Part shown: positions 26,970 to 34,477 of the stretch, one piece after another
How the letters are laid out: every line of letters starts with the position of its first letter
How positions within the stretch are numbered: the stretch's first letter is position 1
Origin: Chloroflexota bacterium
Lineage (GTDB): Bacteria > Chloroflexota > Anaerolineae > Anaerolineales > Villigracilaceae
Assembly (NCBI GenBank): GCA_016195815.1
Contig: JACPYX010000019.1
Span: 156,725-220,724 of the forward strand
Length of the DNA stretch: 64,000 nt
Direction: 5' to 3'
Notes under the pieces: generated by a model
What the model was told of the DNA's origin: nothing
The model's database searches: none
What the model saw: the letters and a program-made list of their open reading frames with translations, nothing else
Position numbers and translations under genes: made by a program

Positions 26970-28589
26970 TTAATTGAACAGCCGACTTAATATAAAAACA
27001 AAAAGGCCGCCTAATTCTGGCGGTCTTTCGATTGTGCCCCCACGCTGTGAAGTACCAAACGTGGCAACACTCGAATCAGTCAAGATGTCAATCGTCGGAT
27101 AGGTGTAATAAATTCTTGCGAGATTATAGCCTAGTTCAATTTTGCAAACAAAGCGAGTCAGCCAGGCTTTGACCTTTCGCACATCGCCGGACTCTTGCGC
27201 TTCTCGTAAACGATCACGCCAAACATTTAGGACAAGATTCAAAGCCTCGGGTGTGATTTCGATTTCCGCAGCGGCGCGTTGTGATTTCAATCGCTCTATA
27301 TTCAGCTTGACTTGTGTACGCTCTGCCTCGCGTTGGGTCAAGCGATCATAAGCAGATAGTGAGCCAGTGGACTCTGCTATATCTAACACGCGTTGAATTG
27401 CACGACCGAGATCGTCCAGGTGGCGAGTCGCTATTTCAATCTGTCTGTCCAGTTCGTCTGTGTTCTCAAATTGTGCGCGAGTTGCTTTGATCGTTCCCTC
27501 GAGAAAATCAGGCGTTAGCACACGAGTCAATATTGCATCTAAAATCTTTTGCTCTGCATTGTCTGCGCCGATGCGCCTCGATGAACACGCGGTAGCGTTT
27601 AGCCTGTCTTTCTTTCCGCAAACGTAAGAACGCCATCGGCGGTTTTTGTGGCCGCTATGATGTATCATCGCCGAACCGCACTCAATACAAAAAGCCAGGC
27701 CAGAGAGTAATGACGGATTTCCTATGCGGCGCGGATGGTGAGGAAGGCCCTCTTTACCAAATTGCGGACTTGCCTCGCGTAGCTTTTGGACTGCTTCCCA
27801 GATTTCCCAGGTTATAGCCGGTTCGTGATGGTCGGGTACATTACCGTAGTAACCCAGATAAGATTTATTCCTGAAGAAGAACGCCCAATAGTTATAGCTT
27901 TTGAAAATCTTTCTACCTGTTGCCTCGTGAATCTCTTTGTATGTTTTTCCGCTTGCGCGCATTTGCCAGGCTGAACGGATCGTGTCCCATAATTCCGGAT
28001 CAGGCTCCCATCGACTCACAATGTGTTCATCGCCGTTTCTGTGTTCGCCTAAATTTACTTTGACGGCGCGATAGCCTCGCGGAGGCGTGCCAGGCGCAAA
28101 GCCTTTACTGACAAGTGACTTGAGTCCGCGCTTTACATCACGCGAAGTCTGCCGCCGCTTTTCCTCGTTTGCTATATCTATCAGCGTTTCAACCATGCGG
28201 CCCATGTGCCCATCAGGGATCGGATCGGTGAGCGAGTGAATAATCAAGCCGCGCTTGCGTAGCAGGGCCTTGTAGTAACTTGAGTCGTCCAGGTCACGAG
28301 CGAAGCGGGCAAAGTTCCAGAGCAATAAAGCTGCGGGCCTTGCGTCCTCGTTGTCGCTCATGTCCATCAGCTCATTGAACGCATCACGACCGATCACACT
28401 GCCGCCGCTTCTTGCATAGTCTTTGAACACTTCGACCAGGACGAGGCCGTGCCGATCACAATACGCGCGGATTTCGGTCTCTTGCTGTATTACGCTTTGC
28501 TCTTGTGAAGGACCGCCAGAGTCGCGCAAGTATGCCCAAACATAAGAGCCAGGCGCGAGATCACGCGGAGGGGGATAGTAGTCTGTCAT
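26970..28589 (-). CDS. large serine recombinase (integrase)
   Basis: 539 residues. N-terminal resolvase domain: the Y-x-R-x-Ser motif AYLRDSGGPSQ with Ser as the presumed nucleophile, followed by a conserved Arg pair (WNFARFARD). Then a recombinase domain (SKGFAPGTPPRGYRAV) and a zinc-ribbon domain (LLSGLAFCIECGSAM, then C-rich VCGKKDRL), a long coiled coil (about 365-440) and a C-terminus to residue 539. Typical size and domain order for phage-type serine integrases. The last roughly 22 residues lie beyond the attachment repeat and appear to be read from host DNA (see findings). Its ATG overlaps the upstream stop by one base. Confidence 0.93.
   Translation of the reverse strand: MTDYYPPPRDLAPGSYVWAYLRDSGGPSQEQSVIQQETEIRAYCDRHGLVLVEVFKDYARSGGSVIGRDAFNELMDMSDNEDARPAALLLWNFARFARDLDDSSYYKALLRKRGLIIHSLTDPIPDGHMGRMVETLIDIANEEKRRQTSRDVKRGLKSLVSKGFAPGTPPRGYRAVKVNLGEHRNGDEHIVSRWEPDPELWDTIRSAWQMRASGKTYKEIHEATGRKIFKSYNYWAFFFRNKSYLGYYGNVPDHHEPAITWEIWEAVQKLREASPQFGKEGLPHHPRRIGNPSLLSGLAFCIECGSAMIHHSGHKNRRWRSYVCGKKDRLNATACSSRRIGADNAEQKILDAILTRVLTPDFLEGTIKATRAQFENTDELDRQIEIATRHLDDLGRAIQRVLDIAESTGSLSAYDRLTQREAERTQVKLNIERLKSQRAAAEIEITPEALNLVLNVWRDRLREAQESGDVRKVKAWLTRFVCKIELGYNLARIYYTYPTIDILTDSSVATFGTSQRGGTIERPPELGGLFVFILSRLFN
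26994..27028 (-). terminator. probable original tRNA-Glu terminator, now in the recombinase
   Basis: On the minus strand AAAGACCGCC and GGCGGCCTTT form a 10-bp stem with one A·C mispair, followed by a TTGTTTTTAT tail: a Rho-independent terminator. It lies just outside the left attachment repeat, inside the recombinase reading frame. If the element were excised it would sit just downstream of the tRNA-Glu 3' end, which I think was its original place. Confidence 0.7.
27034..27044 (+). other. attL-type direct repeat of the integrated element
   Basis: GTGCCCCCACG, identical and in the same orientation as 33770-33780, which is the 3' end of tRNA-Glu. Only these two copies were noted. It sits inside the 3' part of the recombinase gene. 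Confidence 0.65.
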
Positions 28590-28777
28590 TATCGATTCTC
28601 TCTTGGGATGATTTTGCCGTTGACCTGTATCAAGTCGCCAGAAGCTAATAAGTCATGAATCACCGAGGACAGGTGCAGGGATAACAAAGGCAAGGCTTCT
28701 CTTTGCGCGTCTTGCAGGCTTGCATATTGATTACCTGATTTTTCCTCGAAGGCGATAGGGTGGTATTTTCTTTGCAT
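28589..28777 (-). CDS. small element-borne protein, unknown
   Basis: 62 residues, with its stop overlapping the recombinase start (TAATG). It is rich in Leu, Gln and charged residues and has no recognisable motif. Its coupling with the recombinase suggests a role in integration or copy control, which is inference. Confidence 0.55.
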   Translation of the reverse strand: MQRKYHPIAFEEKSGNQYASLQDAQREALPLLSLHLSSVIHDLLASGDLIQVNGKIIPRENR

Positions 28778-28802
28778 GGGTCAACCTGTCTTTTAGGGGC
28801 AT

Positions 28803-28890
28803 GTGTCACGGCTTGTGACACTGGCTAAAATCGTTTTATTTTCGACTTGTGACTTACGGCTTAGGCGGTAGTGCTACGGCTTGTAGCAGG
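28803..28890. repeat. iteron-like ACGGCTT repeats (candidate origin or operator)
   Basis: Three copies of ACGGCTT at 28808, 28856 and 28876. Two are centres of palindromes: GTGTCAC-GGCTT-GTGACAC and TGCTAC-GGCTT-GTAGCA. The block is the 128-bp gap between the primase-like gene and the small gene beside the recombinase, a usual place for a replication origin or autoregulation site. Confidence 0.6.
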
Positions 28891-28905
28891 TCATAAACCC
28901 TTTTT

Positions 28906-29892
28906 CTAAACAGTGTTTGAGTCTTTGATCGTCTCTCGCAAAAAATCGCCTAGCAAGCCTTTTTGTAGCAGTATATTTGCATCGTGCTTTATGTTGTCCA
29001 GGAGCGGGCTACACAAAGCCAGGGCGGGCCGCGCAAGCATGGATCGAATCGCACTTGATTTCTCTGCATCATCGGCCCAGACGATCACACGCTGATAGCC
29101 ACTTGCTATCGTTTGAAGGATCGAAGCTCTGCCGCCGGTGTCACTTCCAAATGAGATAACGTCCAGGCCAGAGATCAATTCATAACAAGCGGTTTGACTT
29201 ATGCTCATACAATTGATTTCACCTTCGACCAAGAGCAGAGTCTTATCATTGGCTGCGGCTGATAAACCAAACAGGATTGGAGTGCTTCCCTTGTGCGCGG
29301 TGTAGCGTAAGCCATCAGGCACATTGTCAATAAATCTGTATTTGATTGCTGTGATGGTTTCGCCGTCCTGCCATGGGATCACAATGGCAGGACGTTGTCT
29401 TTTGACGGTGGGATCGTAGATCACTGCATACCCAAGCAAATATAAATTCCAGGTGCATTGATCGAGTCTTCGACCAGTGAGGTAATCGCGGGCTTCTTGT
29501 GATTTCAAAAGCGCATTATTCGCCGCGCTAACTTCTTTCCATGCGGATGACTCCCAGTTTGAATCGGGCAAGGATCGAGCCGGTGCGGCTGTGATCGTAA
29601 CTTGTGCGCGTGGCGCAGGTTGTGACGTTTTGCCGTTCAAAGTCCGCAAGGCTTGTCTGAAGTCCAGATCGTCGCGGCGCATGATGTAATCAATGGGGCT
29701 TTTGTAGTTGGCCTGGGTGCATTTTCGACAAAGCCAGCGCCAGCCATCGGGAGTCTGTTTCAGGTTGAATCGATCACGACCACCGCAGAATGGACAAGGG
29801 CCGATGTAATAAATCCCGAAGTGTTTTAGGTGGGTGTCGTTCTCAGCCAGGGCAAGCAGGTTATAAGTTTGATTTATATCTTTTGCGTTCAT
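28906..29892 (-). CDS. CHC2 zinc-finger / Toprim primase-like protein
   Basis: 328 residues. The N-terminal zinc domain has CPFCGGRDRF and WLCRKC, as in DnaG-type CHC2 fingers. The middle and C-terminal region look Toprim-like: LLLVEGEINCM (acidic motif) and IVWADDAEKS (DxD-like). Primase-like proteins of this form occur in plasmids and mobile elements and act in their replication. Together with the adjacent RepA-like ATPase it argues for a replicating stage of the element. Confidence 0.85.
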   Translation of the reverse strand: MNAKDINQTYNLLALAENDTHLKHFGIYYIGPCPFCGGRDRFNLKQTPDGWRWLCRKCTQANYKSPIDYIMRRDDLDFRQALRTLNGKTSQPAPRAQVTITAAPARSLPDSNWESSAWKEVSAANNALLKSQEARDYLTGRRLDQCTWNLYLLGYAVIYDPTVKRQRPAIVIPWQDGETITAIKYRFIDNVPDGLRYTAHKGSTPILFGLSAAANDKTLLLVEGEINCMSISQTACYELISGLDVISFGSDTGGRASILQTIASGYQRVIVWADDAEKSSAIRSMLARPALALCSPLLDNIKHDANILLQKGLLGDFLRETIKDSNTV

Positions 29893-29930
29893 GAGTGGCC
29901 TCAGATATGGATTACAGGGTTACAGGTCTT

Positions 29931-31178
29931 CTAGCACTTCTTGTGCTCGTCAGAAGCATGGGAAGTGCTGTAACCCTGTAACTCGCTTGGGAGTTCATAG
30001 AAAATGTTTGAAGTTTGCGCGTTCGCAATGCGTCGCACCTTCCCAGCGTTGACAAGGTCTTGTAATCTTGTGTGACAATGGCTTTCATGCTGCCCTGCCG
30101 CTTTGGCTATATCTTTGAGTTGCGCTTTTCCGATATCATTCAAAACATCAAGTATCTTTTTGCGTTGCATTGTCATTTCAACGTCAAGCGCGTTTCCTTC
30201 GCAATGCCAATAAAAGCCGCGTGTATCAAACATCAATTTTAATTCAGTCTCAGCAACATCGCGACCGGTAACGGCTATCTTTGCTCCAGCTTTGCCTTGC
30301 TCTTTGTAGAGTCCCCATAACGCATCGGTAATGCCTGCTTTTGCTACACTTCCGTAAACATGATCTATCGGGCTTTGTGAAGGTGAGTTCTTCGGCATGT
30401 GATCTACAATCACTAAGGCCACGCCCTTGCTCAGCGCGTGTTGTTGCAAGGGGCCGACGGACTCGGTCATTTGTCCTGGGTCTAGTTGATCGCCTTGAAT
30501 AGCGCGGCTAAAGGTATCAACGATTACAAGTCTATATTTTTTCTTTTCGATAAAATTCAATAATCTTTTTCCGCCGCCAGCATTGAGAGCCTTGATTTGA
30601 TCTCTAAAATCATCGGCCATCATAAAATCAACGCTTCCAGGTTTGACATGCCAGCCCTGCATTTTCATGCGATCATTCAATCGCCGCGCGTTATCTTCCA
30701 GGGCAAGGATCAACACGCGGCCAGCTTTCACATCTTTGTCAAACATCTTGCCGCCGGTCAAAACTGATAACGCAAGTTGTAGCGCAAGCCATGACTTGCC
30801 GACCTTTGGCTTTCCTACAAGGAAAGTTAGACCAGGCGCAAGATAATCTTGCACAGTCCAATCAATGGGAGGGTATTCTGTTTTTAGGATCGTTGCCGCG
30901 TCAATTGTTTTTATTTCAGGTAACAGATTATCAAGCGTGGGATCGGCTTGATCGGCGTTTACCGCTTCAGTGATGACAAGCTGATTAAATCTTTCAAACC
31001 TTGTGCGTAGTTCTGGAGGAAGTCCTCGAAGGTATATATCAAGGCCTTGTTTCATTTCGTCAGAGTTTGGCTTGCGATCTTTTTTCGTAGTGCGTTTTTC
31101 TGCCGCAGGATTTGACTCTTCGTGCTTCGACGCAACTTTTGCTTTTTCTGTAAGTTCTTTTAGTGTTGTTTTTGTCAT
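29931..31178 (-). CDS. RepA-like AAA ATPase (DnaB/RecA-like)
   Basis: About 415 residues. Walker A is GKPKVGKSW near residue 135 and Walker B-like LVIVDTFSRA follows. The RecA-fold layout (FLVGKPKVGKSWLALQLAL is the longest conserved block) matches the AAA_25/RepA helicase group found in plasmids. A C-terminal winged-helix-like stretch follows (KAAGQHESHCHTRLQDLVNAG). The ATG at 31178, preceded by AGGAC, is preferred to an earlier in-frame start. Forms a pair with the primase-like gene, 38 bases apart. Confidence 0.85.
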   Translation of the reverse strand: MTKTTLKELTEKAKVASKHEESNPAAEKRTTKKDRKPNSDEMKQGLDIYLRGLPPELRTRFERFNQLVITEAVNADQADPTLDNLLPEIKTIDAATILKTEYPPIDWTVQDYLAPGLTFLVGKPKVGKSWLALQLALSVLTGGKMFDKDVKAGRVLILALEDNARRLNDRMKMQGWHVKPGSVDFMMADDFRDQIKALNAGGGKRLLNFIEKKKYRLVIVDTFSRAIQGDQLDPGQMTESVGPLQQHALSKGVALVIVDHMPKNSPSQSPIDHVYGSVAKAGITDALWGLYKEQGKAGAKIAVTGRDVAETELKLMFDTRGFYWHCEGNALDVEMTMQRKKILDVLNDIGKAQLKDIAKAAGQHESHCHTRLQDLVNAGKVRRIANAQTSNIFYELPSELQGYSTSHASDEHKKC

Positions 31179-31284
31179 TGTGTTTTGTCCTATGCTATAA
31201 TCAAAAAAGAGACTCATGGCTAACCGGCCATTCTCAACTCAGACGCTCCAGACCATGCCAGGTCGGGGCGTCACTGTTTAATTT

Positions 31285-31497
31285 TCATGGCTGCTCTTGC
31301 GGCGGTATTCCCAATGCGCTTTGAAGATGCGCGGGGAATAGATCACGAGGCGCCCTGTCATTGAACGCGGCGTGTAATATTTGCCGCACAAGCACGGACT
31401 TATCAAGCCCTTGATTGTTGGCCCAAAGGATCAGGGCTTCGTCCTCGTGTTGATTCAGTTTGATTCCGAGATAACGCGAGCGGGGCAATCGGTACAT
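31285..31497 (-). CDS. small ribbon-helix-helix-like protein
   Basis: 70 residues. The pattern GIKLNQHEDEALILWA then GLDKSVLVRQIL fits the beta strand and two helices of Arc/CopG-type repressors. It has a strong GGAG ribosome-binding site and lies upstream of the RepA-like gene on the same strand, so it could regulate replication of the element. An imperfect hairpin (GACGC...GCGTC) lies in the gap toward RepA. Confidence 0.6.
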   Translation of the reverse strand: MYRLPRSRYLGIKLNQHEDEALILWANNQGLDKSVLVRQILHAAFNDRAPRDLFPAHLQSALGIPPQEQP

Positions 31498-31801
31498 TTT
31501 TTATTCTCCTTTCGTTTGGTTGTATGTTATTGCATTCTGTTTTCTTAACCTAGTATGAAAAATCTTATTGAACATCTGTGTTTTCTGTCAGGATTGGGTA
31601 CTCCCTACCGGCCTTTCTGTGCGTTGTGCGTTGGGATGTGAATTTGAGCAGGGGGACTCCATTGGCTAATCGTGCGCGCTTGCGTGCGTGCTGCGCAGGG
31701 AGATACACGCCAGGCCGACGGCGCAGGGAACCGGGAACAGGGAACAAAAATCAAGACGGCAAGGTTTATTGCCCTGCCGCCTTGATTGCTTTCTCCATGC
31801 C
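31498..31801. other. 304-base gap in the element
   Basis: It holds a terminator for the upstream membrane gene (31746-31787) and a GGGAACCGGGAACAGGGAAC micro-repeat (31727-31746). Several short frames cross it but none looks coding. Confidence 0.6.
31746..31787 (-). terminator. Rho-independent terminator (minus strand)
   Basis: AATCAAGGCGGCA pairs with TGCCGTCTTGATT: a 13-bp stem with one wobble, then TTTTTG on the minus strand. It ends transcription of the 4-TM gene and the zinc-finger frame. Confidence 0.8.
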
Positions 31802-32035
31802 TTATTTTTGTACACGGTCAAAGCGTGTACTGACTTTATCTTTCCTCCGTTCCAAATAAGCATAATGTTTGTGTGTCGGGTTGCAATATCTTTGACTATA
31901 GAACTCAGTCTCGAAGGGTTGCCCGCAGTATTGGCACGTCCAGGTATAAAGCCGCTTTACTGCTTCCCGCTTTCCTCCGTGCCCGCTAAAGGGGCGGGCG
32001 GTGTCGAGCCTGCCTCCTCCGCTTTCGCGGTTGAT
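31802..32035 (-). other. startless zinc-finger reading frame overlapping the 4-TM gene
   Basis: An open frame with no ATG, GTG or TTG that overlaps the 3' end of the 4-TM gene and runs on past its stop. It encodes a compact finger-like segment: WTCQYCGQPFETEFYSQRYC, then NPTHKHYAY, with a CxxC, a third Cys and a His. It lies in the -1 frame of the 4-TM gene. A heptamer of the X_XXY_YYZ type (C_CCT_TTA, minus strand 31993-31987) lies in that gene's frame, and a shift there would fuse the finger to the 4-TM protein. A sequencing indel is the simple alternative. Confidence 0.5.
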
Positions 32036-32739
32036 TCATATGTCCGATTCCCGTCAGACTGTTTCCACAAAAACGGGAATAACTGCGAGATTGAAAAAGC
32101 CGGTCTCGAATTGGGCGCGGCGTTCTGCGTTTCGGGCACGGGCAAAGCTGGAAGGTCTATTACTTGACGACCGGCGCGCGATAATCCAAGATCACGCTTG
32201 ACCTGATTCACAATGTCCTCATGGATCGTCTTTGCCAGTTCGGCCTTTTGCACTTCAAGCGATTGAGTCGCTTGTTTGACTGCTTCGCTTACAATTTCGC
32301 CGCGAGCTATGCCCACATTGATTTTTTCGCTAATGTTAGGGGCGGTTGCATGGTGAGCATACAGTAGGGCTGAATGTATCGCGGTCATAATCACAAAGCC
32401 ATAAACCAGCCATTGACCTACCCAGTCTTCAACCTTGACATAAGTTTGCCCGCCTAGCATCACGTCTACAGCGACCATGCCAAGCGTGCCCAGGAAGGCC
32501 GCAATAAAGCCGATAGCCGCGATTGCATATTGACTTGTGCTTTCTGATTTGAATACGAACACGAGCGCCCAGACCATCGCGGCAATGTCGAAAAGCACCA
32601 GGCCCCAAATTTGATTTGTAAAGCTGCCGGGGAATAACATTCCCAAAGCGCCGAACGTGAGAGACATAAGCAAGCCAAGAATGGCTACGCTAAAGACGGC
32701 GAATAAGATACCCGCCGCGCTTGCAATTACTTTTTTCAT
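31957..32739 (-). CDS. four-TM protein of the element, unknown
   Basis: 260 residues. N-terminal signal/TM segment (about 5-28), three more membrane segments to residue 135, then a soluble helical tail with a coiled coil (about 140-195) and a Pro/Ser-rich end. No known family recognised. It may be a host-interaction or transfer-related membrane protein of the element, which is inference. Its tail is overlapped by the startless zinc-finger frame. Confidence 0.75.
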   Translation of the reverse strand: MKKVIASAAGILFAVFSVAILGLLMSLTFGALGMLFPGSFTNQIWGLVLFDIAAMVWALVFVFKSESTSQYAIAAIGFIAAFLGTLGMVAVDVMLGGQTYVKVEDWVGQWLVYGFVIMTAIHSALLYAHHATAPNISEKINVGIARGEIVSEAVKQATQSLEVQKAELAKTIHEDIVNQVKRDLGLSRAGRQVIDLPALPVPETQNAAPNSRPAFSISQLFPFLWKQSDGNRTYESTAKAEEAGSTPPAPLAGTEESGKQ

Positions 32740-32742
32740 GGT

Positions 32743-33084
32743 TCAATTCCTTTTGCAGTAGATTGAGTTTATCCAGCCGGTGAGATTGCCAGCTTGTACA
32801 TGATTCCAATCGTTGACCGGCGGATCCTCCAAAATGATTATTTGATTGCCCGCATGTAGCCAGGTTATAACGTTTGCATCCGGACTCGGCGCACTGCGTA
32901 GATTCAAGTTGGCCGCGGTGACTGTGCAGGTCTCAGGGCTTGCGCTTCCTGTCGGTCCCGTTATTGTTTGCGCTGTTTCAGTGGGGAGGCTCGCGCCTGT
33001 TTGCGCGTTGGTCTTTACAAGCGAAGCGCTACAGGCCAGGGCGGAGAGTCCGAGAGAGAGTATCAAGCAGATTATTTTTTTCAT
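32743..33084 (-). CDS. SH3b-domain lipoprotein of the element
   Basis: 113 residues. Lipobox LSALAC near residue 18, followed by a Thr/Gly-rich linker and a bacterial SH3 domain (VTAANLNLRSAPSPDANVIT through WINSIYC). These domains bind cell-wall components. It starts at ATG 33084 with an AGGTG site; an upstream GTG is in frame. It ends three bases before the start of the 4-TM gene. Probably an envelope protein of the element. Confidence 0.8.
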   Translation of the reverse strand: MKKIICLILSLGLSALACSASLVKTNAQTGASLPTETAQTITGPTGSASPETCTVTAANLNLRSAPSPDANVITWLHAGNQIIILEDPPVNDWNHVQAGNLTGWINSIYCKRN

Positions 33085-33106
33085 ATTCACCTATGCTAGA
33101 ATCCCT

Positions 33107-33171
33107 TTGCAAGAGAATCATCCCTAATTCTCTTGCCTTGTGACTGGCCTCCCCTGGTGGGGAGGCCTTTT
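33107..33171. promoter_or_regulatory. two adjacent hairpins
   Basis: GCAAGAGAAT/ATTCTCTTGC (10-bp stem, 33107-33134) followed by GGCCTCCCC-TGGT-GGGGAGGCC (9-bp stem, 33146-33167) and TTTT. Read on the plus strand the second is a terminator; read on the minus strand they form the leader of the SH3b lipoprotein. Which strand is used is unknown. Confidence 0.65.
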
Positions 33172-33215
33172 GATTTATGCCTCTTCAACCTTCACGCCAG
33201 GGAAGGCTTCCGCAT

Positions 33216-33234
33216 ACTTGACATGTTGTCAAGT
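33216..33234. promoter_or_regulatory. palindromic operator candidate
   Basis: ACTTGACA-TGT-TGTCAAGT: eight-bp perfect half sites. It lies just downstream of a strong ribosome-binding site on the minus strand, so could be a repressor site of the element. Confidence 0.5.
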
Positions 33235-33334
33235 GAATCACCTCCTTTCATGTTTGATTTTGGCCGCGCCATCACTCCCGCGTTTTATGTCACGCGGTAC
33301 ACGGTGAGCGGTTATTCAGTTAGTAATGTTCTGT

Positions 33335-33404
33335 AGTCATTTCCAAAGTAATGACTAAATCCTAAAAATAAACGCCTTTCGGCGGGATGAAGTCATTTCT
33401 TTGG
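33335..33404. repeat. AGTCATT sites (three)
   Basis: AGTCATT at 33335 and its complement at 33350 form an inverted repeat; AGTCATTTCTTTGG at 33391 mirrors CCAAAGTAATGACT (33343-33356) with one mismatch. Likely a binding array for a regulator beside the excisionase-like gene. Confidence 0.5.
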
Positions 33405-33423
33405 TAAAGAGTATATCAAACTA

Positions 33424-33453
33424 AAAAACGCTTGTCAATAAGCAAGCGTTTTT
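33424..33453. terminator. bidirectional terminator after the excisionase-like gene
   Basis: Perfect 11-bp stem AAAAACGCTTG/CAAGCGTTTTT with an eight-base loop; poly-T on either strand. It overlaps the stop codon of the excisionase-like gene (minus strand). Confidence 0.85.
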
Positions 33454-33736
33454 ATTTTGGTGTTTTTCGGCGGGGATCGTTCTTGCTCATGCCTTTTGTT
33501 TTGGAAAGATATTCTTGCACAGATTTTTTAGAGACGAGCCAGGCGCGCCCGAATCGAATCCCGTCAAGTGTTTTATTTCGTAACATCATTGGGATTGACT
33601 TTACGTTGAAGCCTAATTTCTTTGCGGCTTCCTGGGTGGTCATAAATTCCGCGAGATCGGGCATAGATATAGCAAAGTCTAATTTACGTTTTCGGGCAAC
33701 GGATCGGGGGGAAATGTTCATGGTTATTTGCTCCAT
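33452..33736 (-). CDS. excisionase-like helix-turn-helix protein
   Basis: 94 residues. The centre reads MTTQEAAKKLGFNVKSIPMML then GRAWLVSKKSVQEYL, the HTH_17/excisionase layout (winged helix of the MerR type). It lies directly beside the tRNA attachment site, 34 bases from the tRNA-Glu 3' end, the usual position of a recombination directionality factor. The start is uncertain: ATG at 33736 or at 33721. Confidence 0.75.
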   Translation of the reverse strand: MEQITMNISPRSVARKRKLDFAISMPDLAEFMTTQEAAKKLGFNVKSIPMMLRNKTLDGIRFGRAWLVSKKSVQEYLSKTKGMSKNDPRRKTPK

Positions 33737-33769
33737 TCAACCATGATTGACTTCTCGCCCTTCATCCAA

Positions 33770-33780
33770 GTGCCCCCACG
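33770..33780 (+). other. attR-type direct repeat overlapping tRNA-Glu
   Basis: GTGCCCCCACG, the partner of 27034-27044. It covers the 3' acceptor end of the tRNA gene. Confidence 0.65.
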
Positions 33781-33843
33781 GAGATTCGAACTCCGGTCTT
33801 AACCTTGAAAGGGTTGCGTCCTGGGCCTCTAGACGATGGGGGC
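33771..33843 (-). tRNA. tRNA-Glu (UUC)
   Basis: 73 nt, no encoded CCA. Acceptor GCCCCCA/TGGGGGC, a D arm with GTCTAGAGGCCCAGGAC, anticodon loop CTTTCAA giving UUC, and T arm GGAGTTCGAATCTCC. The closest identities are to bacterial tRNA-Glu. The anticodon stem has one C·A pair at its base. The integrated element abuts its 3' end, and the tRNA is intact. Confidence 0.93.
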
Positions 33844-33902
33844 GTTCTTGGAAGCGGGCGGATTTTATCATCCCAAGCCCTGCTGGTCAAGCGATTTTTG
33901 TC

Positions 33903-34457
33903 TTAGCTTTCAGGTTTGACTCTTTGGTTGAGCAGGGCCACCAGATCAATTTGGCGGCGATTGACCAGCATGCCCGCGCTTTCCACACGCAGGTTGGGGA
34001 TCAAGATTGCTGTCAATGTGGCGTTGAAGATCGGAATGAATTCGCGCGTGCCTTCCGTCATGAGGGTTGTGAAATCAAAGCGGCCCGATAGTTCCATCAC
34101 GCCCTCGATTTCAAACATTTGAGTTGTGAGGCGGACGGGATATTCCACGATGCTGGTAGTGGTATAGCCTCCGCGCACTAACGCCTGCGGCCCAAGGTCC
34201 TCGCGGCGATTCATGCAGACCGCATAAACATGCATTTTCATCATGCGTGTCATCTCGAAGTGGTCAACCAGTTTGGTGGGCATGTGCAGGCGCGCCAGCC
34301 GTGCATCATGAACCTCCATGGCCGAGTGGGTCGAATCATTCATCATAGCCATAACGCCCGTACTGGTTACCATGATCTTGCCAACCGTCAAGTAACCGGA
34401 TGTCAAAATGGTTGACGGGAGGAAGCGATAGGTGCGGGGAGATGTATCCATTGTCAT
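33903..34457 (-). CDS. conserved-looking protein, unknown
   Basis: 184 residues, no signal peptide or membrane segment. Rich in Met and beta-prone, with an N-terminal TYRFLPSTILTSGYLTVGKIMV and several His. No motif recognised. Adjoins the YgiT-type zinc-finger gene (20 bases) and is the last gene of a seven-gene minus-strand run. Confidence 0.6.
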   Translation of the reverse strand: MTMDTSPRTYRFLPSTILTSGYLTVGKIMVTSTGVMAMMNDSTHSAMEVHDARLARLHMPTKLVDHFEMTRMMKMHVYAVCMNRREDLGPQALVRGGYTTTSIVEYPVRLTTQMFEIEGVMELSGRFDFTTLMTEGTREFIPIFNATLTAILIPNLRVESAGMLVNRRQIDLVALLNQRVKPES

Positions 34458-34477
34458 AGAGCGGAAACCTCGTCAGC

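Larger units (their letters stand above)
33091..33451. other. 361-base regulatory gap in the element
   Basis: Without a convincing gene. It holds two strong hairpins, a palindrome, three AGTCATT sites and, next to a strong AAAGGAGGTGAT ribosome-binding site on the minus strand, only very short frames. See separate entries. Confidence 0.7.

Noticed and set aside
28803..28890. CRISPR-like array
   Set aside because: Only three short units with unequal spacing and no spacers; no CRISPR array was seen anywhere in the window.
31688..32167. Plus-strand 159-codon frame across the element
   Set aside because: It runs through a terminator and the antisense of the zinc-finger and 4-TM genes; no motif.
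33133..33336. Plus-strand small gene in the element's control region
   Set aside because: It crosses the terminator hairpin and the palindrome, has no ribosome-binding site and no recognisable content.
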